A DNA stretch of 37,326 bases, from assembly GCA_022766165.1 (NCBI GenBank), contig QYLO01000031.1:1-37326 (forward strand). Direction: 5' to 3'. Each line of letters starts with the position of its first letter. Within the stretch, counting starts at the first letter, position 1. Positions 1 through 7,649 of this stretch are shown here, in pieces. Made by a program: the position numbers and the translations under genes. The DNA is from Candidatus Electrothrix gigas (lineage in GTDB: Bacteria; Desulfobacterota; Desulfobulbia; Desulfobulbales; Desulfobulbaceae). The notes beneath the pieces are model-generated. The model did no database searches. It was not told the DNA's origin and saw only the letters and a list, made by a program, of their open reading frames with translations.

Positions 1-253
1 TGCGGACTGTTTTCTCCTCCGACGGGAGAGCCTCCCCGGCTTTCTCAACCCGGCTTTCCGCCCACCCTGTAAGCACCTCGTTTCCCATTCGGCGGACTTC
101 TTCGATGACCCGACTTTCGGCTTCATCGGCCGTTACAATTCCGTCCCCGTCGTTATTCGCTATAGAGACGATTGATTTCACACGATCTTTAATATCGGGA
201 TGACGATTTAGCTGATTGATCAGTTCTTTATCTTCCTGTGACAGTGGCAGCAT
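1..253 (-). CDS. ISKra4-family transposase, N-terminal 84 codons (partial)
   Basis: The minus strand from an ATG at 251-253 stays open to the window edge and gives an acidic helical N-terminus beginning MLPLSQEDKELINQLNRHPD, then a segment rich in Asp/Glu and Arg with the phrase GNEVLTGWAESRVEK. A GGAGG ribosome-binding site lies at 262-266, eight bases upstream of the ATG, which fixes the start. From memory this N-terminus is typical of ISKra4-type transposases; the catalytic region lies outside the window. The C-terminal part of a very similar protein is encoded at the right end of the window, supporting the call. Whether this copy is intact cannot be seen. Confidence 0.75.
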   Translation of the reverse strand, partial: MLPLSQEDKELINQLNRHPDIKDRVKSIVSIANNDGDGIVTADEAESRVIEEVRRMGNEVLTGWAESRVEKAGEALPSEEKTVR

Positions 254-370
254 GAATATTTCCTCCGGGGATAGTCAGTTATATGAACGGGCACTGATGA
301 TTACTTTCGGTTTCTCTTTCAGAGAAACTACTCTACCAGAAAGATAAGCTATTATGCACCGGATAATCAA

Positions 371-395
371 AAAAACCGCACTTTTAATCGCACCC
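371..395 (-). repeat. Terminal inverted repeat of the left IS copy
   Basis: 25 bases whose reverse complement begins GGGTGCGATTAAAAGTGCGG. It is 24/25 identical to the IS tip at 36734-36758. It marks the outer boundary of the left element at base 395. Confidence 0.8.
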
Positions 396-418
396 TGTCG
401 GAAAAGTAGCATGGCTGA
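396..418 (+). repeat. 23-bp dispersed repeat, copy 1 (abuts IS tip)
   Basis: The 23 bases directly outside the left IS tip, containing AAAAGTAGCATGGCTGA, recur with one mismatch at 34685-34707 in the same orientation. The match starts exactly at the IS boundary and fades after 418. Confidence 0.6.
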
Positions 419-787
419 GTATCTCCTAATTTCAGCCTAAAAAGCTAAGAGCTTGTAACCTATTTATTTCTTATGGACAAGTCATGCGTTTGCCCTGCCT
501 TTCCGGTTGAGCAATGGCTGGAGGATACTCAGGAGAAGGGTATTAGAGCAGCTTACCCATTTGTGGAAAGCTGATGCCAGCTTGACGCTAGTCAAAAATA
601 ATAAAGGCAACTCTAGCCCCTTGTCAATACTGTCTTTACGTTCAAGCCTTTGGGCTGTTGGTTTGCAGAAGCCAGTTTTTTTCATTATCTCAAAAAAAGT
701 GAACAAAGGCCGTGGGAGCCTGATTTTGTCTATCGCTAATGCTATGGTATAGAGGGAAGAGGAGGTGAGGGATCAAGGAGTTTGATA
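419..787. other. Intergenic region with no recognisable gene
   Basis: Only short overlapping open frames occur here on both strands (for example 507-752 plus and 482-706 minus). None has a convincing ribosome-binding site or a protein sequence I recognise. The stretch could be the decayed remains of a gene disrupted near the IS, but I cannot identify a parent. Confidence 0.4.
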
Positions 788-814
788 TTGATACTCATCA
801 GAAAGCGGTATAAT
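788..814 (+). promoter_or_regulatory. Candidate sigma70 promoter for the 874-2771 gene pair
   Basis: A perfect TATAAT at 809-814 is preceded by TTGATA at 788-793 with a short 15-base spacer (a second TTGATA sits at 782-787). Transcription would start near 821, leaving a leader of about 50 bases before the ATG at 874. The spacer is shorter than ideal. Confidence 0.4.
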
Positions 815-873
815 GTTGACATACCTTTTAAAATTTACAGAAAAATTGTATCTCAATAAACGGAACCTGAACA

Positions 874-2211
874 ATGCAGACTAAAAACATATTCTTTTTT
901 CTCATCATCCTGATCCTGAGTTCGTCTTTTGTTCAAGCTGATACCTCAGCACCATCGCCTTCAGAGGAACTCAAGGGACGAGCGAAAGTAGAGGGACTAG
1001 AGGATACTCATTCGCCGATAAGCTACAAAAAGATCACCTTGAATGCGGAGATGTTGTCCCGAGAAATTGCCCAAACAACCGGGCTTGCTCTGAATCCCAT
1101 TCTCTGTATGTCCGTTCTTGGGGGCTATTATTATTTTACCACTCCTGAAGAGCATCTTTCCGCACTGCCCTGGCATTTATCGCCTCAATTTTGGGGGCCG
1201 TTGACCCTTCTTTTAGGGCTGATCTTTTTAAAAGACACCTTTGGTGTGGCCTTTCCTAAACTGTTAAAATCTCCTTTAGATGCGGCTGAGATCCTCTTTG
1301 AAAAGAACACCAGTGCGCTCATTGCCTTACCTGTTTTGATCAACTCAGTGCAGCAAGGGGAAATGCAACAGATGCAGCAGCTTGCCCAGCAGGTATATCA
1401 TCTCCTTTCTCATGCCGTTTTTCCGGTTGCCGTTGCAGCAACGGGTGCAACAGATGCGGCAGGCGGAGCATTGAACAGCAGCGCTGACCTGTTGCTGCTG
1501 ACTATGATATCCATCACTATGAGCATGATATTTATTGTAGTTTGGGTACTCTCCCAGGCATTTAACGTGCTTATCTTACTCTGTCCGTTTTCCATTGGAG
1601 ATGCCCTGTTGGCTGCGGCAAAAAATGCTCTTGTGGTGCTAGTGCTTGGTTTATCCGGGACATACGTAGGTGCCTTGTTGTCATTGCTTGTTATTGCCGT
1701 TGCCGTGTACCTTTTTCCAAAAACCTTGCGGCTGGTCGTATTTGGCACAGTCATGTCATACGACCTTGTTTTTTATAAACTTTTACGAAGCAAAACAGGT
1801 TCTTTGCCAGCAGACGGAATCAGATGTTTTTCCAGTTGTTCTCTCGGCCAAACCCCGCCGTTGACCTATGGCAAACTGACGTTACAGGATGGGGTCATCC
1901 AGTTTTCCTATCGATCCTGTCTCTTTTTGAGCAAAAAAACGCTTTATACAGGGATTAAGCCGTTATCCTGTGAGGTTATCAGGGGTATACTCTCTCCTGT
2001 TATTGTTGTAGAACATAAGAAGAACGAGCAAATACAGATTTTTAGGATTCGTCCTAAATTTTATCGGGATACCGAACAGATTGCAGAACGGCTCAAGGTG
2101 AGATGGAATGATGACGCTGTTATTATAAAGAGATTCAGTGGTGCTGTGAAGTGGTTTCTGGCCCTGTTGCAAAGATCACCAAAACTGGATATTCCAACCA
2201 GATCATCCTAA
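874..2211 (+). CDS. Hypothetical polytopic membrane protein with signal sequence
   Basis: 445 residues, family not recognised. Residues 1-22 look like a cleavable Sec signal (hydrophobic core FFFLIILILSSSFVQA, cleavage after VQA). Hydrophobic segments follow near residues 110-125, 150-162, 203-235 and 248-290, the last two being long enough for two helices each. The C-terminal third, about residues 325-430, is soluble, beta-rich and basic, with a pattern that could be a PH-like or membrane-associated domain, though I cannot assign it. The ATG at 874 has only a weak purine-rich stretch upstream. The next gene starts 32 bases after the stop on the same strand, so the two probably form an operon. 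No catalytic motif is visible. Confidence 0.75.
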   Translation: MQTKNIFFFLIILILSSSFVQADTSAPSPSEELKGRAKVEGLEDTHSPISYKKITLNAEMLSREIAQTTGLALNPILCMSVLGGYYYFTTPEEHLSALPWHLSPQFWGPLTLLLGLIFLKDTFGVAFPKLLKSPLDAAEILFEKNTSALIALPVLINSVQQGEMQQMQQLAQQVYHLLSHAVFPVAVAATGATDAAGGALNSSADLLLLTMISITMSMIFIVVWVLSQAFNVLILLCPFSIGDALLAAAKNALVVLVLGLSGTYVGALLSLLVIAVAVYLFPKTLRLVVFGTVMSYDLVFYKLLRSKTGSLPADGIRCFSSCSLGQTPPLTYGKLTLQDGVIQFSYRSCLFLSKKTLYTGIKPLSCEVIRGILSPVIVVEHKKNEQIQIFRIRPKFYRDTEQIAERLKVRWNDDAVIIKRFSGAVKWFLALLQRSPKLDIPTRSS

Positions 2212-2243
2212 TATTCGAAAGTTGAGCGTATATTTTTTGAGAT

Positions 2244-2771
2244 ATGTTTGATCGACGTGATATTGTAGAAGACGAGCTTTTTCTTATCAGAGATTCTGGA
2301 GAGTTGCCAGAGATTACCTATCACTCCTCGCTCTATTATCTGACCACGGATAAGGACGGCCCTGGTTTGATACTCACTCAAGATGAGCAGGAACTTTTGC
2401 AGGCAGCAGCTTTAGAGCGGTGTCAACAGATTATTCTGTGCGATCTCTTACCGGACAACCGGAATCTTAGCCTGTACAGGGGCCTGCGTCGCAGTATTTT
2501 TAACTGGCAGAGATATTGCAAATGTTGTCAAAGGATGGGCAGGCAGATAGATGAGGCGTTTCGTGACCGTGTTGCTCATGCCTTGGCAGAGTTTATCCAA
2601 CAGGAAATGATAGATGTACATGAAAAGGGACAAACCAGTTCCGTTAATTGTCCCACTGAGGAACTGCTTTTCTTTGCTAAACAGGTTGGAATGTGTCGAG
2701 ATAGCTTGGCTCTGGGATGGCAAACTCTCTGCCCTGCTGTTGCTTTAGAGGAAAACGAGATCTTTCTGTAA
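2244..2771 (+). CDS. Hypothetical soluble protein, partner of the upstream membrane protein
   Basis: 175 residues, not recognised. It has no signal peptide or membrane segment, so it is probably cytoplasmic. The N-terminal half is acidic (MFDRRDIVEDELFLIRD); the middle contains a short cysteine cluster in RYCKCCQRMGRQ around residues 90-101, and another Cys-rich stretch follows near 135-160. The cysteines are not spaced as an obvious zinc ribbon. It follows the 445-residue membrane protein after 32 bases. The start codon at 2244 has a poor ribosome-binding site (GAG), so expression may depend on translation of the upstream gene. It ends against the ompW terminator. Confidence 0.7.
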   Translation: MFDRRDIVEDELFLIRDSGELPEITYHSSLYYLTTDKDGPGLILTQDEQELLQAAALERCQQIILCDLLPDNRNLSLYRGLRRSIFNWQRYCKCCQRMGRQIDEAFRDRVAHALAEFIQQEMIDVHEKGQTSSVNCPTEELLFFAKQVGMCRDSLALGWQTLCPAVALEENEIFL

Positions 2772-2794
2772 TGATTGATATGCCTTCAATAAAA

Positions 2795-2830
2795 AGCCCC
2801 TAACTGAAGAACAGGTAACAGTCAAGGGCT
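2795..2830 (-). terminator. Rho-independent terminator of ompW, possibly bidirectional
   Basis: Arms 2795-2806 (AGCCCCTAACTG) and 2819-2830 (CAGTCAAGGGCT) pair at 10 of 12 positions. Read on the minus strand the stem is followed directly by a run of T (bases 2795-2791 and on). It sits between the convergent 3' ends of the 2244-2771 gene and ompW. Confidence 0.65.
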
Positions 2831-2846
2831 CGGGGGTACGGAGGTA

Positions 2847-3569
2847 TCAGAACTTATAGGCAACAGCCAGATTAAAAACCCAAGGGTCAATATCCACATC
2901 GACCTCATGGGTGGTGCCAAGATCGGTTTTTAATTCAGCAGTGGTGCCAATATCAATGTACCAGACAGCAGCGTTGACATACCAGTTATCGGCAACCTTG
3001 ATATCAACGCCAGCCTGTCCTGCTAACCCCAAAGAACCATCAAGTTCCATGTCAACAGCTCGGATTCCACCTAAGCCTGCAATGGTCGGCAGCGTGTTCA
3101 GGGTGTTGAGAAGCTGACCATCCACCTCTTCTGAGAAGAACATGGTGTAGTTGATTCCAATGCCAACATAGGGGTTGAATATTCCCTCTTTGCCGCCAAA
3201 ATGGTATTGCAGAGACAGGGTAGGCGGCAGATGCCGGGTTTCGCCGACAGCAACGCCTTGAAGATTTCCTTTTCCTACAATATCATGTGAAAACGGTGTA
3301 GCAGCCAGTAGCTCAAGACCCAGATTGTCGGTCAGCATATAGGTGGCTGTCAAACTGAGCTGGCTGTTATTTTCTACATCAACTCGGGCGTTGTTCACTC
3401 CGTCAGGTAGACCGGAAACGGTTCCACTCTCTGTATCAGGTGCCACTGTCACAGCACCAACACGGAGTAGAATATCACCAGCATTGTGAGCGGCCAGGGC
3501 TGTTGTTCCTATCCCACAGGACATGCCAACAACGAGGGTAGTTATTCCAAATGTATTTAATATCTTCAT
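2847..3569 (-). CDS. ompW: OmpW-family outer-membrane beta-barrel protein
   Basis: 240 residues. Residues 1-27 form a signal peptide ending TTALAA. The mature protein shows the OmpW pattern: an N-terminal GDILLRVGAVTVAP, an alternating amphipathic strand series (LSLTATYMLTDNLGLELLAATPF, LPPTLSLQYHFGG, FNPYVGIGINYT, DNWYVNAAVWYIDI) and a C-terminal strand ending in Phe (VFNLAVAYKF), the signal for BAM-dependent insertion. OmpW proteins are eight-stranded barrels with a narrow hydrophobic channel. A GGAGG-type ribosome-binding site lies just upstream of the ATG. The gene stands alone, with its own strong promoter and a Fur-type palindrome 90 bases upstream and a terminator downstream, so iron-dependent control is likely. 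Family assignment is firm; the transported substrate is unknown. Confidence 0.9.
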   Translation of the reverse strand: MKILNTFGITTLVVGMSCGIGTTALAAHNAGDILLRVGAVTVAPDTESGTVSGLPDGVNNARVDVENNSQLSLTATYMLTDNLGLELLAATPFSHDIVGKGNLQGVAVGETRHLPPTLSLQYHFGGKEGIFNPYVGIGINYTMFFSEEVDGQLLNTLNTLPTIAGLGGIRAVDMELDGSLGLAGQAGVDIKVADNWYVNAAVWYIDIGTTAELKTDLGTTHEVDVDIDPWVFNLAVAYKF

Positions 3570-3657
3570 ACTGCTCCTCCATTTTTTATGAGAGTGACCA
3601 CTGGCTTCCCAAAGTTATCCAGCCCAGATTTTCTTAGCGGATGGGTATTTATAGCTT

Positions 3658-3672
3658 TGATAATCATTATCA
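3658..3672 (-). promoter_or_regulatory. Perfect 7-1-7 Fur-box-like operator upstream of ompW
   Basis: TGATAATCATTATCA is a perfect 7-1-7 inverted repeat and equals the classical Fur core (TGATAAT-N-ATTATCA). It lies between the ompW promoter and the ompW start, about 8 to 22 bases past the predicted transcription start, where bound Fur would block transcription. The gene on the other side reads away from its 3' end, so ompW is the only adjacent target. Confidence 0.75.
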
Positions 3673-3686
3673 GATTTCTTTGTTTG

Positions 3687-3715
3687 ATTATCCATGATGA
3701 CAGAAGCTGTGTCAA
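3687..3715 (-). promoter_or_regulatory. Sigma70 promoter of ompW
   Basis: On the minus strand, TTGACA (3710-3715) and GATAAT (3687-3692) are separated by exactly 17 bases. The -35 is perfect and the -10 matches at five of six positions. Transcription would begin near 3680, giving a leader of about 110 bases that carries the Fur-like site. Confidence 0.75.
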
Positions 3716-3875
3716 GGAGGAAGCGAGAAAAATAAAACAAGAGGAGAGGGCAACCTGTTAGGCAATGAATTTGTCTGGAGTTGTTGATTTGTCAAAATTC
3801 CGATTTTCCTCTGAGGGAGTTGGCAATCACTCCTGTACAGACTCACCTCAGATTTCTGGAAAGAGGCAAAAGGGA

Positions 3876-4283
3876 CTATTCACCTGAGCTTTCTAGGTCA
3901 ATAACGAGTACAGCGATATATTTCCCCTCATCAATATTTCCCCCCGGAACAGGATGGGGTTTGAGTTCCTGCAAGGTGATGGTGTAGCTGTTATAGCGTT
4001 CTGTTTTTGGGAACATGCCGCCGGTGTTCAGGTGTACGGTTTCCGGGCCGCTGCCGTTCAGTTCCAACAGGATTTCAGCATTGCCTTCTGTGGGGCATTG
4101 AACGCCAGTGGGACAGCGAGAATCCTCAAGCACCGTGTTAAAGCGGATGGTGAGGTCGTTGCTGATTTTTTTCGTGGCCTTGGGTTGCAGTTCCACAGTT
4201 TGCGGGAAATCTTTCTGCTGCGGAGTTTGAGTACAGGCAGACAGCATGATCAGACAGGTGCAGAATAACAGCAGGTTTTTCAT
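3876..4283 (-). CDS. Small secreted lipoprotein with conserved CPxxxxCP motif
   Basis: 135 residues. The N-terminus is a lipoprotein signal with lipobox LSAC and lipidated Cys17. The mature part is a compact beta-rich domain containing EDSRCPTGVQCPTEGNAEI (about residues 53-71), a pattern I associate with a widespread family of uncharacterised small lipoproteins or secreted proteins. The two cysteines could form a disulfide in the periplasm. The following LNGSGPETVHL and SYTITLQELKPHPVPG stretches look like strands of a small sandwich. AGAGGA upstream of the ATG is a good ribosome-binding site. It stands between ompW and the exporter operon and shares their strand, but gaps of about 100 and 300 bases suggest a separate unit. 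Function unknown. Confidence 0.75.
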   Translation of the reverse strand: MKNLLLFCTCLIMLSACTQTPQQKDFPQTVELQPKATKKISNDLTIRFNTVLEDSRCPTGVQCPTEGNAEILLELNGSGPETVHLNTGGMFPKTERYNSYTITLQELKPHPVPGGNIDEGKYIAVLVIDLESSGE

Positions 4284-4380
4284 GGTTTTTCCTCTTTTTT
4301 GAAATGGATATAGTATGATTATTTAATTTTGTTACTGGATTTATTGCAGTTTAATGTGTCAACATGTGGCAACTCGTGTT

Positions 4381-5544
4381 TCACTCAGAACGTAGAGCCG
4401 TGATAGGATCTAATTTGGCCGCCTTATGGGCAGGATAAAACCCAAAGAAAATACCGACCAACGATGACACGCCCAAGCCCAGCCAGAGTCCCAGCTTGGG
4501 TATAAAAAAAGTCCATTCATTAATGGAGCAGACAATATAACAGGCAAGAATTCCTATCCCTGCTCCCATAATTCCGCCGATCAGGCAAAGAATAACTGCC
4601 TCGGTTAAAAATTGACGGCGAATATCTCGCTGTCTGGCGCCAATAGCCCGGAGGATGCCGATTTCCCTCCGCCGATCCATCACCGAGGTGAGCATAACAT
4701 TCATAATGCCGACTCCGCCGACTAAGAGAGAGATGCTGCTGATAAAACCGAGCAATAAGGTAAGCATTGCGGTCACCTCTTTAATCTCCTCAATTCTTTG
4801 TTCATTAGCTTTCACCATGACCTCTATATTTTTTCGCTGCTTGAAATATCGTTCAATCTCCTTGGTCGCAACTCGAAAGTCTACATTTGGTTGCATGCGG
4901 GCTGTAATCTTACTAATATTTTTTTCATTAAAAAGATGAGTTACTGTGGAAATCGGCATGATGATCGAATATTTTGCGTGCCAGTCATAAGTGGAATCTT
5001 CTAGCGTTCCCACAACCGTGCAGGATCTATTGTTTATCTTAACTGTAGAACCAAGAAGATCACCTTTAAAATTTTTAAATGCCGGTTTCTCCAAAACCTC
5101 TGAACCGATGACTATATAGTATTTATTTTTATCTAAGGAAGAGATAAAACGACCAGCTTTCAGACGTAGCTTATTTATTGTTTTATAGGATGAAGTTGTT
5201 CCCACAATATAAGTAGCCCAATACTGACCGTTAAAAAAAGAAGTGCCATAAGTACTTATCATCGGCACGGCCTCGGCAAGCGTCCTACTACTATTGAGCA
5301 ACAAAAATGTATCCCGTACTGTGATATCTTCACCATCTTCTTGATTCCAAGGGGGGTCGATCTGCAAAATATCAGGACCTGCCGCAGTAGCCTTACGCAA
5401 CATTTCATTACCCCAGATAATCCCAATAGAAACCAAGGAAATAACCGCACCAATAGCAATACTGATTCCAATTAAGGCCAAGAGGGTTCGTTGTTTTGCA
5501 GTATACAAACTACGCACAGCTTCTCTTATATAGGTCAATAACAT
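4381..5544 (-). CDS. MacB-like ABC transporter permease (FtsX-type)
   Basis: 387 residues from the ATG at 5544; an upstream in-frame ATG at 5589 exists but would overlap the ATPase gene and adds non-conserved residues. One N-terminal membrane helix (about residues 20-45, LLALIGISIAIGAVISLVSI) is followed by a large periplasmic MacB_PCD-type domain to about residue 250. Three C-terminal helices follow, with the FtsX signature GVGIMNVMLTSVMDRRREIGILRAIGA between the first two. This topology fits type VII ABC proteins of the MacB/LolCE group, which transmit ATP hydrolysis mechanically to push substrates from the periplasm through a TolC channel. It is the last gene of a tolC-like, hlyD-like, ATPase, permease series. 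Here ATPase and permease are separate polypeptides, unlike fused E. coli MacB. The substrate cannot be read from sequence. Confidence 0.88.
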   Translation of the reverse strand: MLLTYIREAVRSLYTAKQRTLLALIGISIAIGAVISLVSIGIIWGNEMLRKATAAGPDILQIDPPWNQEDGEDITVRDTFLLLNSSRTLAEAVPMISTYGTSFFNGQYWATYIVGTTSSYKTINKLRLKAGRFISSLDKNKYYIVIGSEVLEKPAFKNFKGDLLGSTVKINNRSCTVVGTLEDSTYDWHAKYSIIMPISTVTHLFNEKNISKITARMQPNVDFRVATKEIERYFKQRKNIEVMVKANEQRIEEIKEVTAMLTLLLGFISSISLLVGGVGIMNVMLTSVMDRRREIGILRAIGARQRDIRRQFLTEAVILCLIGGIMGAGIGILACYIVCSINEWTFFIPKLGLWLGLGVSSLVGIFFGFYPAHKAAKLDPITALRSE

Positions 5545-5546
5545 GG

Positions 5547-6209
5547 CTATTTCAACACTCCGTCTTCCATAATCATAACACGGGAGCATTGTTTGGCAAT
5601 ACTCTGATCGTGGGTGATAATAATAATGGTAACCCCCTCTTGCTGATTAAGGCTTATGAACAAGTCCATTATCTCTTGACTCACATGGGAATCCAAGGCA
5701 CCAGTGGGTTCATCTGCCAGCACAATGGCTGGTTTACCGATAAGGGCACGGGCAATAGCTACCCTTTGCTGCTGTCCTCCAGACAACTCGTCAGGACGAT
5801 GGCTGGCGCGATCAGCCAACCCAACCTTTTCCAGCATGGCCAAGGAACGGCGATGTATTTTTCTGAGAGATATCTTATTGTATCGCAAGGGACAGCCGAC
5901 ATTTTCAGCTGCTGTCAGGCGTTGCAGGAGATAAAATGACTGAAAGACAAAACCGATTTTCCGATTTCGCATGGTTGCCAGTTCATCATCGCTGCAACGT
6001 AACACTTCCTTGTTATCCAACCAATACCGCCCACGTGTCGGCTTATCCAGTAAGCCCATAATGCTCATTAAGGTCGACTTGCCACTTCCTGATGAACCGG
6101 TTACAGCCAGCAGCTCCCCCTTCTCAACGTCAAGGTTAATACCTTTGAGAATCGGCATCATTTCATGGCCGACCTGATAAGATTTATACAGATCTCGTAT
6201 TTTCAGCAT
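5547..6209 (-). CDS. ABC transporter ATPase, MacB/LolD type
   Basis: 220 residues, full length for the family. Walker A GSSGSGKST at residues 38-46, Q-loop at Gln90, signature LSGGQQQR at 142-149, Walker B IVLADEP with catalytic Glu167, D-loop GALD, and switch His200. These are all intact, so it should hydrolyse ATP. The subgroup phrases EPTGALDSHVSQEIM and NRKIGFVFQSFYLLQRLTA are typical of LolD/MacB/YbbA-type ATPases. The TAG stop lies two bases before the permease ATG at 5544, indicating coupled translation, and the adaptor gene ends 18 bases upstream. It should work as a dimer at the inner face of the cytoplasmic membrane, powering the permease. Confidence 0.93.
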   Translation of the reverse strand: MLKIRDLYKSYQVGHEMMPILKGINLDVEKGELLAVTGSSGSGKSTLMSIMGLLDKPTRGRYWLDNKEVLRCSDDELATMRNRKIGFVFQSFYLLQRLTAAENVGCPLRYNKISLRKIHRRSLAMLEKVGLADRASHRPDELSGGQQQRVAIARALIGKPAIVLADEPTGALDSHVSQEIMDLFISLNQQEGVTIIIITHDQSIAKQCSRVMIMEDGVLK

Positions 6210-6227
6210 AACGGTATCTAGCTATTT

Positions 6228-7649
6228 CTATTCTATCGGCGGTAGCGGCTCTTGCATAATTTTATCTCCCACCTCAAGCCCTTCAAGAATTTCCACAGTA
6301 TTAGCCTTCGTGATGCCAATCTTCACTGGAATTTTTTTTATTTCACCTATATCTTTCATCAGTTTTCTCACCCACACCTTGTCCTTGTTGTCAATACTGA
6401 TAAAATCAAAGGGGATAATAAGGGCATTTGGTTTTTCTGAGAGTAGTACCTCCATATCTACGGACATACCTAAAAGCAGACATTTTTTCTGTTCCTCTGT
6501 TGGAGAATTCACCAAAATACGGACAGAGAAAGAAGATGGCTTGTCTAGCACCTGCTGTTCGGCCTGAAAAGAAATATACTGCACTGTCCCTTTGAGGGTG
6601 AGATCATCTTCAAAAGCATCCCCAGTGATAGTTACCTCTTGACCCAGTTTTAATTTCAGAATATGATTTTCATCCACTTGTGCTCGTATCTTAAAACCGT
6701 GCAGATCAGCAACAGTGAACAGCACCTGATCCTGTTGCACAAAACTGCCCGTTTGCAGTTCCAAAGGTCCCTCATTTTTCCAACTGACAGGGAGTAAAAT
6801 AACGCCATTAAAAGGGCTGACCAGTCGTGCTTTGGCAATACGGGCCTGAATAGCCTTCATCTCAAGTAGAAAATTTTTCTCTTTCAGTTCGGCTATATGT
6901 ATATTTTCTTTACTCCCCTTTTCTAAAGTTAAAACAAGTCGTTGTTGAAGAAAGGCGGTTTCACGCTGCTGTTTTTTATACTCCTCTTCCAATCCTTCTA
7001 CTTCTGAACTTGATACAATACCTTTTTTTAACAAGCGTTTAGTTTTTTTAAGGTCTCTTTGGATTATTTTCAGGCCATACTGTTGTTCTTTTAAACTATG
7101 CTGTACCTCGATAACATCAAAACTCTTTTCCCAATTTTTTAAAGAGTTGAGTTCGTCTTTAGCTTCCAAATATGCTGCCTGCGCTTCCCGGTATTTGGTC
7201 TCTTGGTTTTCAGTATCAATAATCAACAGCAGCGTATCTTTTGCAACAAAGTCTCCGTATTGAAAATTTTTCTTCAACACCTTGCCTTCCAGAGGCGCAA
7301 CAACGTCAATCTGGCTAAGCGGCTCAAGTTTTCCTGTAAGAGAGAGGGTATTGCGTAAGGTCTTTCGTGTAACTGTTAAGAATTTCTCTGAAGAAATATC
7401 CTCTTTATTTGTTCTTCCTGCTCCACCAGGAAGTAAGGAGAGCAACTCTTCACGCCAGAAATAACCACTACTCCCGATACCAAAGATAATCAGTAACAGG
7501 AAAAACAGCCTATAGCACTGTCTGATACGTCTGAGTTGATGCTGTACGGCAAAATGCTCATCTTCAAGCTGATAGTGCTTTGTCTGGAGTTGATGATATT
7601 TTTCTTCAAGGTCGGTTTTCTGTTCAAGAGACTCGTGTGTACTACTCAT
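6228..7649 (-). CDS. HlyD/MacA-family periplasmic adaptor (membrane fusion protein)
   Basis: 473 residues. A coiled-coil-prone cytoplasmic N-terminus (about 5-45, rich in Gln, Glu and His) is unusually long; one membrane helix follows at about 47-64. Then come a first lipoyl half (KTLRNTLSLTGKLEPLSQI...APLEGKVLKKNFQYGDFVAKDTLLLIID), a long alpha-hairpin (about 140-270), the second lipoyl half (ARLVSPFNGVILLP) and beta-barrel/membrane-proximal domains to the end. These are the parts of MacA-like adaptors that bridge a MacB permease to TolC. The ATG overlaps the stop of the TolC-like gene (ATGA, 7646-7649). The adaptor's place in the series supports a complete tripartite exporter. The extended cytoplasmic coiled coil is the only odd feature. 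Confidence 0.88.
   Translation of the reverse strand: MSSTHESLEQKTDLEEKYHQLQTKHYQLEDEHFAVQHQLRRIRQCYRLFFLLLIIFGIGSSGYFWREELLSLLPGGAGRTNKEDISSEKFLTVTRKTLRNTLSLTGKLEPLSQIDVVAPLEGKVLKKNFQYGDFVAKDTLLLIIDTENQETKYREAQAAYLEAKDELNSLKNWEKSFDVIEVQHSLKEQQYGLKIIQRDLKKTKRLLKKGIVSSSEVEGLEEEYKKQQRETAFLQQRLVLTLEKGSKENIHIAELKEKNFLLEMKAIQARIAKARLVSPFNGVILLPVSWKNEGPLELQTGSFVQQDQVLFTVADLHGFKIRAQVDENHILKLKLGQEVTITGDAFEDDLTLKGTVQYISFQAEQQVLDKPSSFSVRILVNSPTEEQKKCLLLGMSVDMEVLLSEKPNALIIPFDFISIDNKDKVWVRKLMKDIGEIKKIPVKIGITKANTVEILEGLEVGDKIMQEPLPPIE

Larger units (their letters stand above)
1..395 (-). mobile_element. ISKra4-like insertion sequence, 5' part (cut by window start)
   Basis: This is the upstream end of an insertion sequence whose transposase reads leftwards out of the window. 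Its outer tip is a 25-bp terminal inverted repeat at 371-395 that matches, in opposite orientation and with one mismatch, the tip at 36734-36758 of the second copy. The tip starts with GGG when read inward, as I recall for ISKra4-family ends. About 117 bases separate the repeat from the transposase start. No target-site duplication can be tested because the other end of this copy is outside the window. Confidence 0.8.

Noticed and set aside
478..493. 16-base match AAGTCATGCGTTTGCC between the left intergenic region and the minus strand near 34600
   Set aside because: A single 16-mer shared on either strand is expected by chance at about this rate in a 37-kb window, and the orientation does not agree with the nearby 23-bp repeat.
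1410..1754. Minus-strand frame of 114 codons inside the 445-residue membrane protein gene
   Set aside because: Composition (Thr/Ala/Asn-rich) reflects the complement of hydrophobic codons; no start signal and no family match.
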